From the NCBI GenBank assembly GCA_003135855.1, contig PNBD01000153.1:56315-106322 (forward strand): 50,008 bases of DNA. The letters are read 5' to 3'. Numbering within the stretch: position 1 is the stretch's first letter; each line of letters begins with the position of its first letter. Of the stretch, positions 1 through 11,491 are shown piece after piece. Source of the DNA: Deltaproteobacteria bacterium. Lineage in GTDB: Bacteria; Desulfobacterota; Binatia; Binatales; Binataceae. The notes beneath the pieces were generated by a model, which was not told the origin of the DNA, did not search any database, and saw only the letters and a program-made list of their open reading frames with translations. The position numbers and the translations under genes were made by a program.

Positions 1-39
1 GCTCTTCTTCCGCTCCGCGCGTCCCCGCCGCGCCGTTCC

Positions 40-2151
40 TCATGCGTGAGCGTGCGCCTTCGCGCCGGCCGCTTCGCGCGCCGCGTGGGTCTCCTTGATT
101 ATCTTCTCCGCCACTGGTGCCGGCGCTTCTTCATAGTGCGAGAAGTGCTGCTCGAATGAGCCGCGGCCCGACGTGATCGATCGCAGGTCCTGCGCATACT
201 TGAGCACTTCGGACATCGGAACTTGCGCCTTGATTACCTGCCCGTGGCCCTTCGAATCCATTCCGAGAACCTTGCCGCGCCGCGAATTCAGGTCACCGAT
301 CACATCGCCCATGCATTCGTCGGGACACGCCACATCAAGAGCGACGATCGGTTCGAGAATGATCGGCTTGGCTTTTTCGAGCGCCGCCTTGAAGCCCATC
401 GAAGCCGCAATCTGGAACGCCATGTCCGACGAATCGACATCGTGGTAGCTGCCGTCGAAGACCGTGACTTTTACATCGACCAGCGGATAGCCGGCGAGAA
501 ATCCATCGACCAGCGTGTTGCGCACGCCCTTCTCGACCGACGGGATAAAGTTGCGCGGGATGACCCCACCGACGATCTGGTCGACAAACTCAAACCCCTT
601 GCCGCGCGGGTTGGGCTCGACCTTGAGCCAGCAATCGCCGTATTGACCGCGTCCGCCGCTTTGCCGTTTGTATTTACCCTGCGATTCGGCGCGCCCCTTG
701 ATCGTTTCCTTGTACGGGACCTTGGGCGCCTGCAGTTCAACATCGACGTTGAATTTTCGCCGCAGCTTCTCGACCGTCAACTCGATATGCATCTGGCCGG
801 TGCCCGACAGTATGATGTCGTGCGTTTGCGGGTCGCGATGCATCTCCAAGGCGAGATCTTCCTCGAGCAGCTTCTGCAGCGCTGGCGACGATTTTTCCTC
901 GTCGTTCTTGCTCTTGGGACGGACCGCAAACGAGATGACCCCGGTCGGACGCGACAGCGGCGGCATCACCAGCACAGGCGCTTTTTCGTCGCATAGCGTG
1001 TCGCCAGTAGTGGTATCTTTGAGTTTGGCGACCGCGACGATCTCTCCGGCGATCGCGCTCGCGAGCGGCGCCTGCTTCTTGCCTTCGAGACGGAGCAATT
1101 GTCCGAAGCGCTCCTTCGATTCGCGCGACGAGTTGTACACCGTAGTGTCGCTCTGTGCGCGTCCCGAGATCACCCGAAAAATCGAGAGCTTGCCCGCGAA
1201 CGGATCGATAACCGTCTTGAACACCAACGCGCCGAGCGGTGCGGCGGGATCGGCGGGACGATTCTGCGCCTCGCCGGTGGTTGGATTCTGGCATTCGACC
1301 GGCGGGCGTTCGTTAGGCGCGGGCAGCATCGTCGTGATCGCGTCGAGCAGGGGTCCGATGCCGATATTTTTAGCGCCTGAGCCAACGAACACTGGCGTTA
1401 TCTTTCCCGCGAGGACGGCCGCATGCAGAGCGCTTCGAACTTCCGCCTCTTCGAGTGTCCCGGCCTCGAGATATTTTTCGAGCAATGCGTCATCGGTCTC
1501 GGCGACTGCTTCGAGCAGTGCGTTGCGCGCGGCTTCGGCCCGCGTTTTGAGCTCGCCGGTCAGTTCCTCTTCCTTGGCTCTGCCGCTGGTGTCGTTGTAG
1601 GTGAGCGCCTTCATCGCAAGCACGTCGATCACGCCTTTGAAATTCAGCTCTTCGCCAATCGGGATCGTCAACGCGACCGCGTGCGCGCCGAGCGCCTTCT
1701 CAAGATCCTTCATCGCCGAATCGAAGCTTGTCCGTTCGCGATCGAGCCGCGACACAAACGCGATGCGCGGCAGATTCAGGTCCTTGGTCGCGTCCCAGAT
1801 TTTTTCCGATTCAACTTTGGTGTCGGCGCCGGGACTGATCAGCATCACCACGCCGTCGACGGCGCGCAGCGTCGTGATCGTCTCCGGCAGAAATGCGCTG
1901 TAGCCGGGCGTATCGGCGAAAATTACTTCGGTCTTTTTCCAGTTGAAATGATGAAAGGCAGCGTTGATCGAAATGTGATGGTTGATTTCTTCGGGCTCGA
2001 AATCCGTCGCCGCACTGCCATCGTCGGGACGGCCGAGCCGGGTTGTCGCGCCTGCCGTGAAGAGCATCGCATCGGCCAGCTGGGTCTTGCCGGTTCCACC
2101 CTGGCCGACAATCGCGATGGTCCTTAGACGTCCGATTTCCTCCACAGCCAT
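40..2151 (-). CDS. fusA: Elongation factor G-like translational GTPase
   Basis: A 703-residue protein of about normal EF-G length (E. coli FusA is 704). The P-loop GQGGTGKT lies at about residues 16-23 and the G3 motif at 80-84 reads DTPGY. Domains III-V are full length, with the domain IV/V region (GGVIPRNFIPSVEKGV) near the C-terminus. It differs from canonical EF-G: the catalytic His after DTPG is Tyr, the switch I RGITI is replaced by HHISI, and the G4 motif NKxD reads SRLD at 134-137. That pattern suits the EF-G-like/EF-G2 paralogue group rather than the housekeeping translocase; the symbol is used loosely. The start is supported by GAGAGG about 7 nt upstream of the ATG. It leads a minus-strand group away from birA. 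A role in translocation or ribosome recycling under special conditions is inferred. Confidence 0.9.
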   Translation of the reverse strand: MAVEEIGRLRTIAIVGQGGTGKTQLADAMLFTAGATTRLGRPDDGSAATDFEPEEINHHISINAAFHHFNWKKTEVIFADTPGYSAFLPETITTLRAVDGVVMLISPGADTKVESEKIWDATKDLNLPRIAFVSRLDRERTSFDSAMKDLEKALGAHAVALTIPIGEELNFKGVIDVLAMKALTYNDTSGRAKEEELTGELKTRAEAARNALLEAVAETDDALLEKYLEAGTLEEAEVRSALHAAVLAGKITPVFVGSGAKNIGIGPLLDAITTMLPAPNERPPVECQNPTTGEAQNRPADPAAPLGALVFKTVIDPFAGKLSIFRVISGRAQSDTTVYNSSRESKERFGQLLRLEGKKQAPLASAIAGEIVAVAKLKDTTTGDTLCDEKAPVLVMPPLSRPTGVISFAVRPKSKNDEEKSSPALQKLLEEDLALEMHRDPQTHDIILSGTGQMHIELTVEKLRRKFNVDVELQAPKVPYKETIKGRAESQGKYKRQSGGRGQYGDCWLKVEPNPRGKGFEFVDQIVGGVIPRNFIPSVEKGVRNTLVDGFLAGYPLVDVKVTVFDGSYHDVDSSDMAFQIAASMGFKAALEKAKPIILEPIVALDVACPDECMGDVIGDLNSRRGKVLGMDSKGHGQVIKAQVPMSEVLKYAQDLRSITSGRGSFEQHFSHYEEAPAPVAEKIIKETHAAREAAGAKAHAHA

Positions 2152-2236
2152 AAGGAGTACCTCTCTTCATGCCCGCGGGGACCGACGCCGATCAAAAGGC
2201 GTCCAGCCCCGATCGAAGCAGTTTATTTAGGACTCG

Positions 2237-3040
2237 TTACATATTGTCGTACGCGCCTTCGACGCTCACCTCTCCCGCAACTATACGCTCCAAGCTGTTG
2301 CCGATGTCCAGCAGCAGAGCGCCGTCACCGTCGATTCCTTTCACCACTCCCGTCTTGCGCACCCCTCCGTCGACGATCGACACGCGCTTGCCGGTGAGCG
2401 CCGAGTAACGTTCCCACGCGGCGCGGATCGAATCGAACCCGCCGTTCAGGGTTTCCATATAGCGGGAGTCGAGCAGAGAAAAAAGCGAATCGGCGATCGC
2501 AATTCGATCGCAAGCGTGGCCGGTCGCGACGCGGAGCGACGTCGCCTTGTCGCGGAGTTCGGGCGGGATCTCATCTGCGGTTAGATTGATATTGATGCCG
2601 ATACCGAGCAGCACGCTTGATAGCTGCTGATGCGAATCGGAAACGGCCTCGGCAATGATGCCGCCGGTTTTGCGGCCGCGCAGCCAAACGTCGTTGGGCC
2701 ATTTGAGCGCCACGATTCCGGGAGCCTCCCGCTCGAGCGCTTCGGCCGCGGCGACGCCAGCGACCAGGCTCAATCTGGATACTTCGGCCAGCGAAATTTT
2801 CGGACGCAGGATGATCGTGGTGTAGAGATTCACGCCCGCGGGCGAATGCCACGTGCGGCCCATCCTGCCGCGGCCGGCGCTCTGCCGCTCGGCGATCACC
2901 ACGGTGCCTTCGGCGGCGCCATTCGCAGCCAGCTCGCGCGCGAACTCCTGGGTGGAATCGATTTCGTCGAAATAATGTATCCGCCAGCCGATCCTGCCCG
3001 GCGCGCCGCGTTCAATTCCAAGATAGGGATTTTGCGGCAT
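2237..3040 (-). CDS. birA: Biotin--[acetyl-CoA carboxylase] ligase, no HTH domain
   Basis: A 267-residue class I biotin protein ligase. It makes biotinyl-AMP from biotin and ATP and attaches biotin to the lysine of carboxyl carrier domains such as AccB. The nucleotide/biotin-binding loop GRGRMGRT is at about residues 56-63. KWPNDVW and GRKTGGI, which carries the conserved Lys, follow in the core. The C-terminal SH3-like domain is present (residues ~220-267). The N-terminal DNA-binding helix-turn-helix of E. coli BirA is absent, so it is unlikely to repress biotin genes. The gene follows nadC with a 24-nt gap on the same strand, as in many bacteria where cofactor genes nadC, birA and coaX cluster. 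The ATG start gives a slightly long N-terminus before the FDEIDSTQ motif, so a later start is possible. Confidence 0.93.
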   Translation of the reverse strand: MPQNPYLGIERGAPGRIGWRIHYFDEIDSTQEFARELAANGAAEGTVVIAERQSAGRGRMGRTWHSPAGVNLYTTIILRPKISLAEVSRLSLVAGVAAAEALEREAPGIVALKWPNDVWLRGRKTGGIIAEAVSDSHQQLSSVLLGIGININLTADEIPPELRDKATSLRVATGHACDRIAIADSLFSLLDSRYMETLNGGFDSIRAAWERYSALTGKRVSIVDGGVRKTGVVKGIDGDGALLLDIGNSLERIVAGEVSVEGAYDNM

Positions 3041-3064
3041 TCAGAAGACTCGGATTCTCAAGTT

Positions 3065-3913
3065 CTACAGCAGTTCGATCCGCATACTGATATCGAGAAA
3101 GCGCGCCGAATGAGTGAGCGCCCCGACCGAAATAAGATCGACGCCGGCGTCGGCGATCGCGCGCACGGTGTCGAGGGATACGCCGCCAGATACTTCAAGT
3201 AAAACATTAGATTTGGCCAGCGAGCGCGCCAGGTGGATGTCAACCAGCGGCATGTTGTCGAGCAGGAGCGCGTCGGCTCCCGCGGCGATCGCCTCCTCGA
3301 CCTGCGCCAGCGTCTCGCATTCGATTTCGATTTTCAGCGTGTGCGGCGCGAGCTTGCGCGCGCTCACGATCGCTTTCGTCACCGAGCCGGCCGCGACGAT
3401 ATGGTTCTCCTTGATCAGCACGCCGCTATCCAGCCCGACGCGATGATTGTGTCCGCCGCCGACTCGCACCGCGTATTTCTCGACGGCGCGAAGACCGGGA
3501 TGAGTCTTGCGAGTGTCGATGATTTTTGCGCGCGTACCCGCGACCGCATCGACGTACGTCCGCGTGATGGTCGCGATTCCGGAGAGCAACTGCACGAAAT
3601 TCAGCGCCGTGCGTTCGCCAATCAGCAGACCCGCGAGATTGCCTTCGACAACGGCGAGCGTGTCGCCAGCCTTCAACTGCGCCCCTTCGGGCGCCAGCGA
3701 AATGATTCGCGGATTCGCGCCGGTCAAGCGCATCACCTGCTCGATGAAAACTCCGCCGGCAAGAACCATGCGCGGTTCTTTGACCCGAATCGTCGCGCGG
3801 CCCTTCGCACCGGGCGTAACCGTCGAAGCGGTCGTGATATCGCCCTGCCCTACGTCTTCGGCAAGCGCGCGCTTGATGAGATCGGTCAGATCGATTTGCC
3901 GCAGCAGTTCCAT
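3065..3913 (-). CDS. nadC: Nicotinate-nucleotide pyrophosphorylase (carboxylating)
   Basis: A 282-residue quinolinate phosphoribosyltransferase. It converts quinolinate and PRPP to nicotinate mononucleotide, CO2 and pyrophosphate in de novo NAD synthesis in the cytoplasm. Family hallmarks are present: an N-terminal region beginning LAEDVGQGDITT, the substrate-binding TRKTHPG motif, the VGGGHNHR stretch, and a C-terminal barrel with IEIECETLAQ and LLDNM. Length matches the family (about 280-300). It sits 9 nt downstream of valS and 24 nt upstream of birA on the same strand, so it is probably co-transcribed with them. No nadA or nadB is in the window. Confidence 0.96.
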   Translation of the reverse strand: MELLRQIDLTDLIKRALAEDVGQGDITTASTVTPGAKGRATIRVKEPRMVLAGGVFIEQVMRLTGANPRIISLAPEGAQLKAGDTLAVVEGNLAGLLIGERTALNFVQLLSGIATITRTYVDAVAGTRAKIIDTRKTHPGLRAVEKYAVRVGGGHNHRVGLDSGVLIKENHIVAAGSVTKAIVSARKLAPHTLKIEIECETLAQVEEAIAAGADALLLDNMPLVDIHLARSLAKSNVLLEVSGGVSLDTVRAIADAGVDLISVGALTHSARFLDISMRIELL

Positions 3914-3922
3914 TGAAGGTCG

Positions 3923-6616
<2,694 letters not shown>

Positions 6617-6682
6617 TGCCGATTTCCTGATGCGACCGGCCGTTCCAGCCGAAGTCGTCTAGCGCAAAATATTCCTCAGTCG

Positions 6683-6705
6683 AAAAAAGGGCGCGACACG
6701 CCCTT
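6683..6705 (-). terminator. Rho-independent terminator upstream of valS
   Basis: Read on the minus strand, AAGGGCG-TGTCG-CGCCCTT forms a 7-bp stem followed by a run of six T. The plus strand lacks a T tract after the hairpin, so the direction is clear. It most simply ends transcription coming from tRNA-Leu (minus strand, about 440 nt upstream). Because it lies just before valS, an attenuation role cannot be excluded, but no T-box core was found. Confidence 0.6.
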
Positions 6706-6867
6706 CGCTCGAATCATATTGACCGGCCGCGCACCTCTCAAGCGCGAAAGCACCCAGGCCGAGCATACGATTACGGCTTGTAAAACCGAGCCGCTTAATA
6801 ATATCTTGCGCACTGCCCCGGCTTGGGGGTTAACCCGGTAATTTCACGCGTACTCAGGGAGAGTTCC

Positions 6868-7122
6868 ATGTTTGATAAAATTCGCAAATTCGAGATGGCA
6901 GCGGCGATTGCAACGATGCTGCTGGCCGGCGGCCTCGCGGGATGCAGCTCGATGTCGAGCAACCATGTCGACTGCAACGTAGTCAAGTTGCAGCAGCAGT
7001 CGGGACGCTCTGACTCAGAGATCGCGCAAGCGGTCGGCGCACCCATTGCAGACGTCGAAGCGTGCAAGGGAGCCGAGAAGTCGGGCAACAAGGCCTCGGG
7101 CGGAGTGCCGGATTCGTACTGA
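6868..7122 (+). CDS. Small putative lipoprotein
   Basis: An 84-residue protein. The ATG at 6868 was chosen over the upstream start of the ORF track because GGAGAG lies just before it, and because the shorter form begins with a classical lipoprotein signal: charged MFDKIRK, a hydrophobic stretch, then the lipobox LAGC with Cys near residue 24. The mature part is short and polar, with one motif of note (SDSEIAQAVGAPIADVEAC) that resembles a small helical repeat. Two further Cys residues are present. No family was recognised. Likely anchored in the envelope; function unknown. It is flanked by valS and tRNA-Leu, both on the other strand, and appears monocistronic. Confidence 0.75.
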   Translation: MFDKIRKFEMAAAIATMLLAGGLAGCSSMSSNHVDCNVVKLQQQSGRSDSEIAQAVGAPIADVEACKGAEKSGNKASGGVPDSY

Positions 7123-7140
7123 GGTTCAATCAGCCCAATT

Positions 7141-7226
7141 TGGTGCGAGAGGGGGGACTTGAACCCCCACGAGCTTGCGCTCACAAGGTCCTGAGCCTTG
7201 CGCGTCTGCCGTTCCGCCACTCTCGC
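7141..7226 (-). tRNA. tRNA-Leu (anticodon CAG)
   Basis: Read on the minus strand the cloverleaf is complete. The acceptor stem GCGAGAG pairs with CTCTCGC. The anticodon stem CAAGG/CCTTG closes a seven-base loop CTCAGGA, giving anticodon CAG. A long class II variable arm (GAGC-GCAA-GCTC) is present, and the T stem GGGGG/CCCCC encloses TTCAAGT. The 3' CCA is encoded (7141-7143). The long variable arm together with the CAG anticodon identifies leucine (CUG codons). Confidence 0.97.
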
Positions 7227-7340
7227 TGATCGGCGAACTAAGAGGTTTAACCGGCTGAAGTTTCCAATTCAAGACGGCGTCCGATGATTGCGCGACAGTC
7301 TTGAGCATCGCGCGCTGGTGAAACACAATTTGCGGTTACG

Positions 7341-8087
7341 ATGAGTGAGCGAGTTCGCGGCGCGATCGCACTGGCATCTCCGCCGGGACCGTCGTCGCTC
7401 GCACTCGACCTGAGCGCCGGCGACGGACTCTCGAGCCGGATGCTCGCCGAGCGTGGATGGCGCGTAATTTCGACCGAGTATCGCACCCGCAAACCGGGCT
7501 GGGTCGCGGCGAATCTTGATCGCGATCTGCCGTTTCGTTCCGAGCGCTTCGACCTGGTAATGATGCTTGAAGTGATCGAGCATCTCGCGGACATCCCGCA
7601 CATGCTCCGCGAAATCGCGCGCGTGATGCGTCCCGGCGCCATCGCAATCATCACCACGCCCAATCGCCTGAACGTCTCCTCGCGCATCCACTACCTGCTG
7701 AGCGGTTACTACAAGGGACGGCGCGCGCCCCTGCCCTATCGCTATCGCGTCGAGGACGGGCGCAATTGGCACGTGATGGGGCTGAACGACATGCATTGGA
7801 TGTGCTGGGGCGTGGGCCTCCGGCTGAATGCGCTCGGCCGGGCCAAACGCAAGCTGCGCGCGCGCATCTTCGCACCGATCCTGTATCCCTTCATCGCCGG
7901 CTTTTCATGGATGCTCTACTGCGCTCGCGTCAAAGATCCCGAGCAGCGCAAAATCAATCGCGAGTTGTTCGGCTTCATGACCAGTTCAAGCTTGCTGATG
8001 GATGAAAACATCATCATGCGTTTTCGAAAAATCGGCGGCGCCGATTCGAAGACCGCCGATTCCACCGATCGCGCGGGCGCGAGTTGA
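7341..8087 (+). CDS. Class I SAM-dependent methyltransferase
   Basis: A 248-residue type 11 methyltransferase. The SAM-binding motif I is LDLSAGDG near residue 30, the acidic end of motif II follows in STEYRT, motif IV is FDLVMMLEVIEHL, and motif V is VMRPGAIAIITTPN. The C-terminal half carries a hydrophobic region (FAPILYPFIAGFSWMLYC) that may bind a lipid-linked substrate or the membrane. It is translationally coupled to a glycosyltransferase (TTGA overlap) and lies opposite a second one. A role in modifying a sugar, quinone or lipid glycan is therefore reasonable, but the substrate is not shown by the sequence. Confidence 0.85.
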   Translation: MSERVRGAIALASPPGPSSLALDLSAGDGLSSRMLAERGWRVISTEYRTRKPGWVAANLDRDLPFRSERFDLVMMLEVIEHLADIPHMLREIARVMRPGAIAIITTPNRLNVSSRIHYLLSGYYKGRRAPLPYRYRVEDGRNWHVMGLNDMHWMCWGVGLRLNALGRAKRKLRARIFAPILYPFIAGFSWMLYCARVKDPEQRKINRELFGFMTSSSLLMDENIIMRFRKIGGADSKTADSTDRAGAS

Positions 8088-8938
8088 GCACCTCGATCAT
8101 AGTCGCGACGCACGCGCGGCCCGATTCACTGCGCCGGCTGCTCGACAGTCTCGCTCCACAAATAATCGCAGACCAGCGGGAACTCCTGATTGCCGAGAAT
8201 GGCACCGACGCGCCGACGCAGCTTGCGGCGGGAATCGTCGGGCTGAAGCATTTGCACGAATCGCGGCCGGGCAAATGTCGAATCCAGAATAGCGCGATTC
8301 GCGAAGCAACCGGCGACATTATGGTTTTCCTCGACGACGATCTGATCGTCGCACCGAATTACCTCGACGCGGTTGAGTCGTTCTTCGATACGCATCCGGA
8401 GTTCGCGGCGATGAAGGGGCGCGTCCTGCCGGTGGAAGATCCGGAGCAGAAAATCGGTCCAATGTCGGTGTACCTCGATTTGCCGATCGTCGATCACGGC
8501 GATCGAGTCTGCGAGGTGCGCGGCGTGCTCGGCGCGAACATGGCATTTCGCGCGACGGCATTGGCAAAGGTCGGATTATTCAACGAGCGTTTAGGTCCCG
8601 GCGCTTGCGGTCACGAGGAAGAGACCGAGATGTCGGCGCGCCTCCGAACTGCGGGTTATCGAATCGGCTACGCGCCCGGCGCGCTGGTCTATCATGAGGT
8701 CGATTCCGCGCGCGCTGATCGCGAACGATACATCAGAGTCTCGCGCGAACGCGGACGATGCCGCATGTTGCATGAGCATCATTCAGCGTTGGATGTAATC
8801 ACCAAGAATGCGGTTGCGATGGCGCGGCTTCGATTCGCGCAACTGGTTGGCGCAAGCACGGCGCGGATCGCACGCGAGGAACGCCGGTTTGCCATCGCGC
8901 GCGGAATGTTCGACGGCCTCGGCGGCAAGGTCAGCTAA
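8084..8938 (+). CDS. Family 2 glycosyltransferase
   Basis: A 284-residue GT-A fold enzyme transferring a sugar from a nucleotide donor. It begins STSIIVATHARPDSLRRLL, the usual nucleotide-binding start. The metal-binding DDD occurs in MVFLDDDLIV near residues 83-92, and the acceptor side contains HEEETEMSARL. The start is TTG at 8084, overlapping the methyltransferase stop in TTGA, which suggests coupled translation. The end overlaps the convergent GT4 gene by 8 nt. No transmembrane helix is evident. It probably acts on an envelope glycan or glycolipid with the adjacent methyltransferase; specificity is unknown. Confidence 0.88.
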   Translation: MSTSIIVATHARPDSLRRLLDSLAPQIIADQRELLIAENGTDAPTQLAAGIVGLKHLHESRPGKCRIQNSAIREATGDIMVFLDDDLIVAPNYLDAVESFFDTHPEFAAMKGRVLPVEDPEQKIGPMSVYLDLPIVDHGDRVCEVRGVLGANMAFRATALAKVGLFNERLGPGACGHEEETEMSARLRTAGYRIGYAPGALVYHEVDSARADRERYIRVSRERGRCRMLHEHHSALDVITKNAVAMARLRFAQLVGASTARIAREERRFAIARGMFDGLGGKVS

Positions 8939-10067
8939 GCGATTTCGCGAGCGATTCGATCAGCGCATTCAATTCGATACCGTAGCGCGCCCACGTAAAC
9001 TGCTCGGCGATCGCGCGCGCCTCTTGCGCAAGCGCTGGGGGCGCGTTCAGTAAAGCGTCCAGCCGAAGTGCGATCTCGCCGGGGTCATCCGGGTTCCGAA
9101 CGATGAAACCGCGCATCGAAGGTGGCAGCAATTCCGCGACGCCGCAGTATGCGCTGGTCAATACGGGCAAGCCGCAGGCCATCGCTTCAAGCACGACATT
9201 TCCAAACGGCTCGAACAACGACGGCATCGCGAAGGCGTCCGCTGCCTGGAACAGTTCCTCGACCTTCGGCTGCGCACCGGCGAACACGATGCGCTCGCCG
9301 ACGTTCAATTCGTCGGCGCGGCGCACATATGCGTTGCTCGCTCGGTCGCTGCCAACCACCAGCAGAAACGCGCCGCCTCCGATCATAGGCCAAGCTTCGA
9401 TAAGAAAGCCCAGACCCTTTCGCGCGAAGCCGTTACCGACGAAGATCACGAGACGGGCGCTCGCAGGAATTCCAAATCGCCGCCGGATTTCATCGCGGCT
9501 GGATTGATCGCGCGCCGGACGAAATCGCTCGAGGTCAACGCCATTGTAGATGGTGATCGTTTTCGCAGGTGACAGATCGAACGAGTCGATTAGGTCGTTG
9601 CGCACGTATTCGGATACCGCGAGCGCGCGCTTGAGCGACGGATCGCGAAAGCCCCGGCGTTCGATGAGCATCTGGACCTGATGATAAGGTCGAAGCCGCA
9701 TCCCGATCGTGCTCGCCGTGCCGCGCCATTTTCGTGCTTCGCGAAGATAGCTCGAATGAGCGCCGCCACCCGAGCGCATCACGTCCGCGCCGACCACGCG
9801 CGCAAAGCTCAGCGCCATATCGGTGCCAGCGCGTCGCGCGGCGGGAACCGCGGCGTACGCAAACCTCAGCAAGGAGAGCGCGCGACCGAGCCGCGGTCCC
9901 CGACCGACGCGATGAACTTGGAAGTCCGCGTTTGCGCCGCGGATCTCGTCGGCGAGAATCGTCAGCTCATGACCGGCGGCGCGGAGAATTTCGGCAGTGA
10001 CGATCAGATCGCGTTCGGTACCGCCTCCGGCAGCATCGAAGCGCCGCGTGATGAGGGCTATGCGCAT
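8931..10067 (-). CDS. Family 4 glycosyltransferase (GT-B fold)
   Basis: A 378-residue glycosyltransferase group 1 enzyme. The N-terminal Rossmann domain contains a glycine-rich loop (RRFDAAGGGTERD) and the second domain starts around residue 190 with RLVIFVGNGFARKGL. The retaining-GT signature E-x7-E is in EPFGNVVLEAMACGLPV near residues 305-320. Such enzymes build lipopolysaccharide cores or other surface glycans (WaaG-like). It converges with the family 2 glycosyltransferase with an 8-nt stop-to-stop overlap, leaving no room for a terminator between them. It is divergent from the zinc-ribbon gene at 10178, with a 110-nt shared upstream region. Confidence 0.9.
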   Translation of the reverse strand: MRIALITRRFDAAGGGTERDLIVTAEILRAAGHELTILADEIRGANADFQVHRVGRGPRLGRALSLLRFAYAAVPAARRAGTDMALSFARVVGADVMRSGGGAHSSYLREARKWRGTASTIGMRLRPYHQVQMLIERRGFRDPSLKRALAVSEYVRNDLIDSFDLSPAKTITIYNGVDLERFRPARDQSSRDEIRRRFGIPASARLVIFVGNGFARKGLGFLIEAWPMIGGGAFLLVVGSDRASNAYVRRADELNVGERIVFAGAQPKVEELFQAADAFAMPSLFEPFGNVVLEAMACGLPVLTSAYCGVAELLPPSMRGFIVRNPDDPGEIALRLDALLNAPPALAQEARAIAEQFTWARYGIELNALIESLAKSLS

Positions 10068-10177
10068 CGCCGAGCGCGTTCCGGCTTCACTGGCGTTATG
10101 CGGCGCGGTCGCGGAAGCTCTCGCTGCGCGCTTGCGCAGGCTATGCTAGTTTGCGACGAGGGTGGTGAGGCGCGGCG

Positions 10178-11488
10178 ATGACGGAAATTCAGTGCACCAG
10201 TTGCCATACGCGTTACCGGATTGACGAGCGCGTCCTGCCCGACGATACGCCGACCTTCAAGTGCTCGCGATGCGGACACGTCTTCAACGCCGATCCGATT
10301 CCCGCGGCGCGGAAATCCGGTTCGAGCGCGCCGGACTCCGAGCGCGCACCTCGCGCGCCGCGCTCCGCGCGTAACCGCCTGAGCCCGAGCGCATCGCCAG
10401 AGAAGCCGGCGGGCACGCCAACCATTAGTGAGGAAGCGCTGCGCGCGTCGGAGGACTTGCGAGAAGCGGCGCGCAAGCGCAAATCGGATCCCGACGAGTT
10501 TGCCGATCTTCCGCGGGTCGATTTCGGCGACGTTCCCAAGGCTGAAATTGATCATCATCCGCTCGATCGAACTTTCGGTGATCGCGAAAAAGCCGATACC
10601 GGCGAAAATCTGAAGTTCGACTTCAGCCGGGAAGACTTCAGTCGCGACGATCGAGGAGTCGAACCGCCGCCCAGCGAGACTGCAGACGCCCCTGAAAACG
10701 AACGCGACCGATGGCAGATCGGCGAGATGGTACCCGAGTTCGATGCTGCGCGAGATGATCGCGCGAAAGAAATCGGCGCCAGATCCGATCGATCCGCAAA
10801 GCTCGCATCGCCGCCGCAATTCGTCAGCTCGAAATTTCGCGATCGGAGCGCGATTCCCAAAACCGTCGAGTACTCCTCTGGCGACCTTCCTGAGGATGTT
10901 GCTGAGATCGTCGGCAGAGTTCATTCGTCGGGATTTTTCCTCGCGCTGTACCTGGTAGTCGCGATCGTTTTTCTGATCGCGAGCTACGTGATCAGCGGCG
11001 ACCCGCTCGCCAGCGCGCGTCTGCTCAGCCAGACGCCGAAAATTGGCGACTACTTCGCGAGTCCCGTGCTGCCCGCGATGCTGGTGTCGCTGCATGATGT
11101 TCACAGCGAATATCGCGCGCTCAAGGGGGGAAACCGCGCGCTCGTGGTCAGCGGCACCGCGCAGAACGCCGGCAATCATCCATTGCATCTCGTGCAGATC
11201 GATGCCGATCTATTCGATGGCGATGCCGAACGCACGCTCGCGCATCAGAATGTATACTGCGGCAACGTTCTCTCGGCCGAGATGCTCGCGCAGATGACGC
11301 CGCGTGAGATCGAGTTCTCTCAGAGTCTGAGCCCGCAGAAGGCGTTTGCGATGGCGCCGTCGGTTGGAGTTCCGTTTCTGATGGTGTTCATCAATCCTCC
11401 GCAGCCGGTGAACGCGCTCAGGCTCTCAGTGACCAAGGCGATCGCGTCTGAGCCATCGCCGCCGGTCGCGATGTCCTCGCCGCGTTGA
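10178..11488 (+). CDS. MJ0042 zinc-ribbon, DUF3426-type membrane protein
   Basis: A 436-residue protein with an N-terminal zinc ribbon (CTSCHTRYRI then CSRCGHVF, residues ~5-35) of the MJ0042 family. A long charged low-complexity linker rich in Asp, Arg and Glu spans ~40-245. One transmembrane helix (LALYLVVAIVFLIASYVI, ~252-270) follows. The C-terminal domain resembles the DUF3426 extracytoplasmic module (LVVSGTAQNAGNHPLHLVQI). Such proteins occur widely in proteobacteria and their role is unsettled; the topology suggests a cytoplasmic zinc ribbon and a periplasmic beta domain. It converges tightly on gcvH (3-nt gap). Confidence 0.8.
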   Translation: MTEIQCTSCHTRYRIDERVLPDDTPTFKCSRCGHVFNADPIPAARKSGSSAPDSERAPRAPRSARNRLSPSASPEKPAGTPTISEEALRASEDLREAARKRKSDPDEFADLPRVDFGDVPKAEIDHHPLDRTFGDREKADTGENLKFDFSREDFSRDDRGVEPPPSETADAPENERDRWQIGEMVPEFDAARDDRAKEIGARSDRSAKLASPPQFVSSKFRDRSAIPKTVEYSSGDLPEDVAEIVGRVHSSGFFLALYLVVAIVFLIASYVISGDPLASARLLSQTPKIGDYFASPVLPAMLVSLHDVHSEYRALKGGNRALVVSGTAQNAGNHPLHLVQIDADLFDGDAERTLAHQNVYCGNVLSAEMLAQMTPREIEFSQSLSPQKAFAMAPSVGVPFLMVFINPPQPVNALRLSVTKAIASEPSPPVAMSSPR

Positions 11489-11491
11489 CGA

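Noticed and set aside
6706-6867. Possible T-box leader of valS
   Set aside because: GAGAGGTGCGCGG before the hairpin recalls TGGnACCGCG but lacks the ACC core and the specifier stem; not convincing.
6823-6867. Longer start of the small lipoprotein
   Set aside because: The shorter ATG has GGAGAG upstream and begins with the lipoprotein signal.
10058-11188. Minus-strand ORF of 376 codons
   Set aside because: Antisense to the MJ0042/DUF3426 gene; no coding signals of its own.
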